Assembly (NCBI GenBank): GCA_021162615.1
Contig: JAGGYH010000020.1
Coordinates: forward strand, 1 to 51,334
DNA: 51,334 nucleotides
Origin: Candidatus Aminicenantota bacterium
GTDB taxonomy: Bacteria > Acidobacteriota > Aminicenantia > Aminicenantales > Aminicenantaceae
Direction: 5' to 3'
In this document: piece after piece, positions 51,224 to 51,334 of the stretch
How the letters are laid out: every line of letters begins with the position of its first letter
Position numbering within the stretch: the stretch's first letter is position 1
Program-made: the position numbers and the translations under genes
Notes under the pieces: model-generated
Database searches by the model: none
Told to the model about the DNA's origin: nothing
The model's input: the letters and a program-made list of their open reading frames with translations, nothing else

Positions 51224-51334
51224 TATATAAAAAATAACATATTTATTACTTTACATATTTCTCAAAGAATCAGGCAAGCTCGATGCGTTAATTAAAAGCT
51301 TTTCGAAATTTTAAGAGAAGATAGCTGTTCTTAC
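51224..51334 (+). mobile_element. 5' end of a second IS1634-like copy, running off the right edge
   Basis: The reverse complement of 50859-50969 with one mismatch in 111 bp; its transposase would read rightward beyond the window. Repeat identity still holds at the last base, so the copy may be intact outside. Confidence 0.75.

Noticed and set aside
1-51334. CRISPR array, rRNA operon or prophage
   Set aside because: No regularly spaced repeats, no rRNA signature sequences and no phage structural genes were seen.

Overview
This is a bacterial chromosome segment of moderate-to-low GC. The gene content points to a strictly anaerobic, peptide- and amino-acid-fermenting, Gram-negative-type bacterium. 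Markers are a glycyl radical enzyme with its activase, a tungsten-type aldehyde:ferredoxin oxidoreductase, NADH/ferredoxin flavin enzymes, secreted peptidases and propellers, and an outer-membrane-receptor remnant. My best guess is a Candidatus Aminicenantes-like or Acidobacteriota-related lineage; this rests on gene content only, since no rRNA is present.

Left part (1-10.3 kb): the 3' part of an M1 aminopeptidase running in from the left edge, an acyl-ACP thioesterase with a CPA2 antiporter, two MacB-type ABC permeases, a pyruvate-kinase C-terminal-domain-like protein, an AlaX-type tRNA editing protein and RNase HIII. Middle-left (10.3-23.7 kb): a CoA-transferase, then the most striking locus, a tightly packed operon of alanine dehydrogenase, NuoE-, NuoF- and NuoG-like subunits and NfnAB. 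It lies behind a recognisable promoter with a perfect operator-like dyad, and looks like soluble machinery balancing NADH, NADPH and ferredoxin during alanine/peptide fermentation. After it come a CaCA antiporter, an amidohydrolase and an MBL hydrolase.

Middle-right (24.2-42.4 kb): a plus-strand run of GHMP kinase, EF-P, aldehyde:ferredoxin oxidoreductase and a tandem class II aldolase. A minus-strand run follows: S55 peptidase-like protein, secreted propeller, solo corrinoid protein. Next are a divergent serine-palmitoyltransferase-like/SDR pair, a DsbD-N-like secreted protein, FabH, a DUF885 protein that has lost its metal motif, TatD, polyprenyl synthase, a CYTH protein and RpoZ. Right part (42.5-51.3 kb): tRNA-Lys(CTT), a MinD-like ATPase with a J-like protein, RmuC, an orphan histidine kinase, and a glycyl-radical activase/enzyme pair whose residues match trans-4-hydroxy-L-proline dehydratase (HypD). 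The right end is a scar: the last codons of an apparent outer-membrane receptor, an internally deleted IS1634-like transposase, and a second IS end in inverted orientation running off the window.

Between genes there is a family of small mosaic elements (63, 253 and 381 bp) with related inverted ends and unrelated interiors, plus solo ends scattered elsewhere. Several genes have a -10 box only 7-12 bp before the ATG and no Shine-Dalgarno, suggesting leaderless mRNAs. No CRISPR array, rRNA or prophage was seen.
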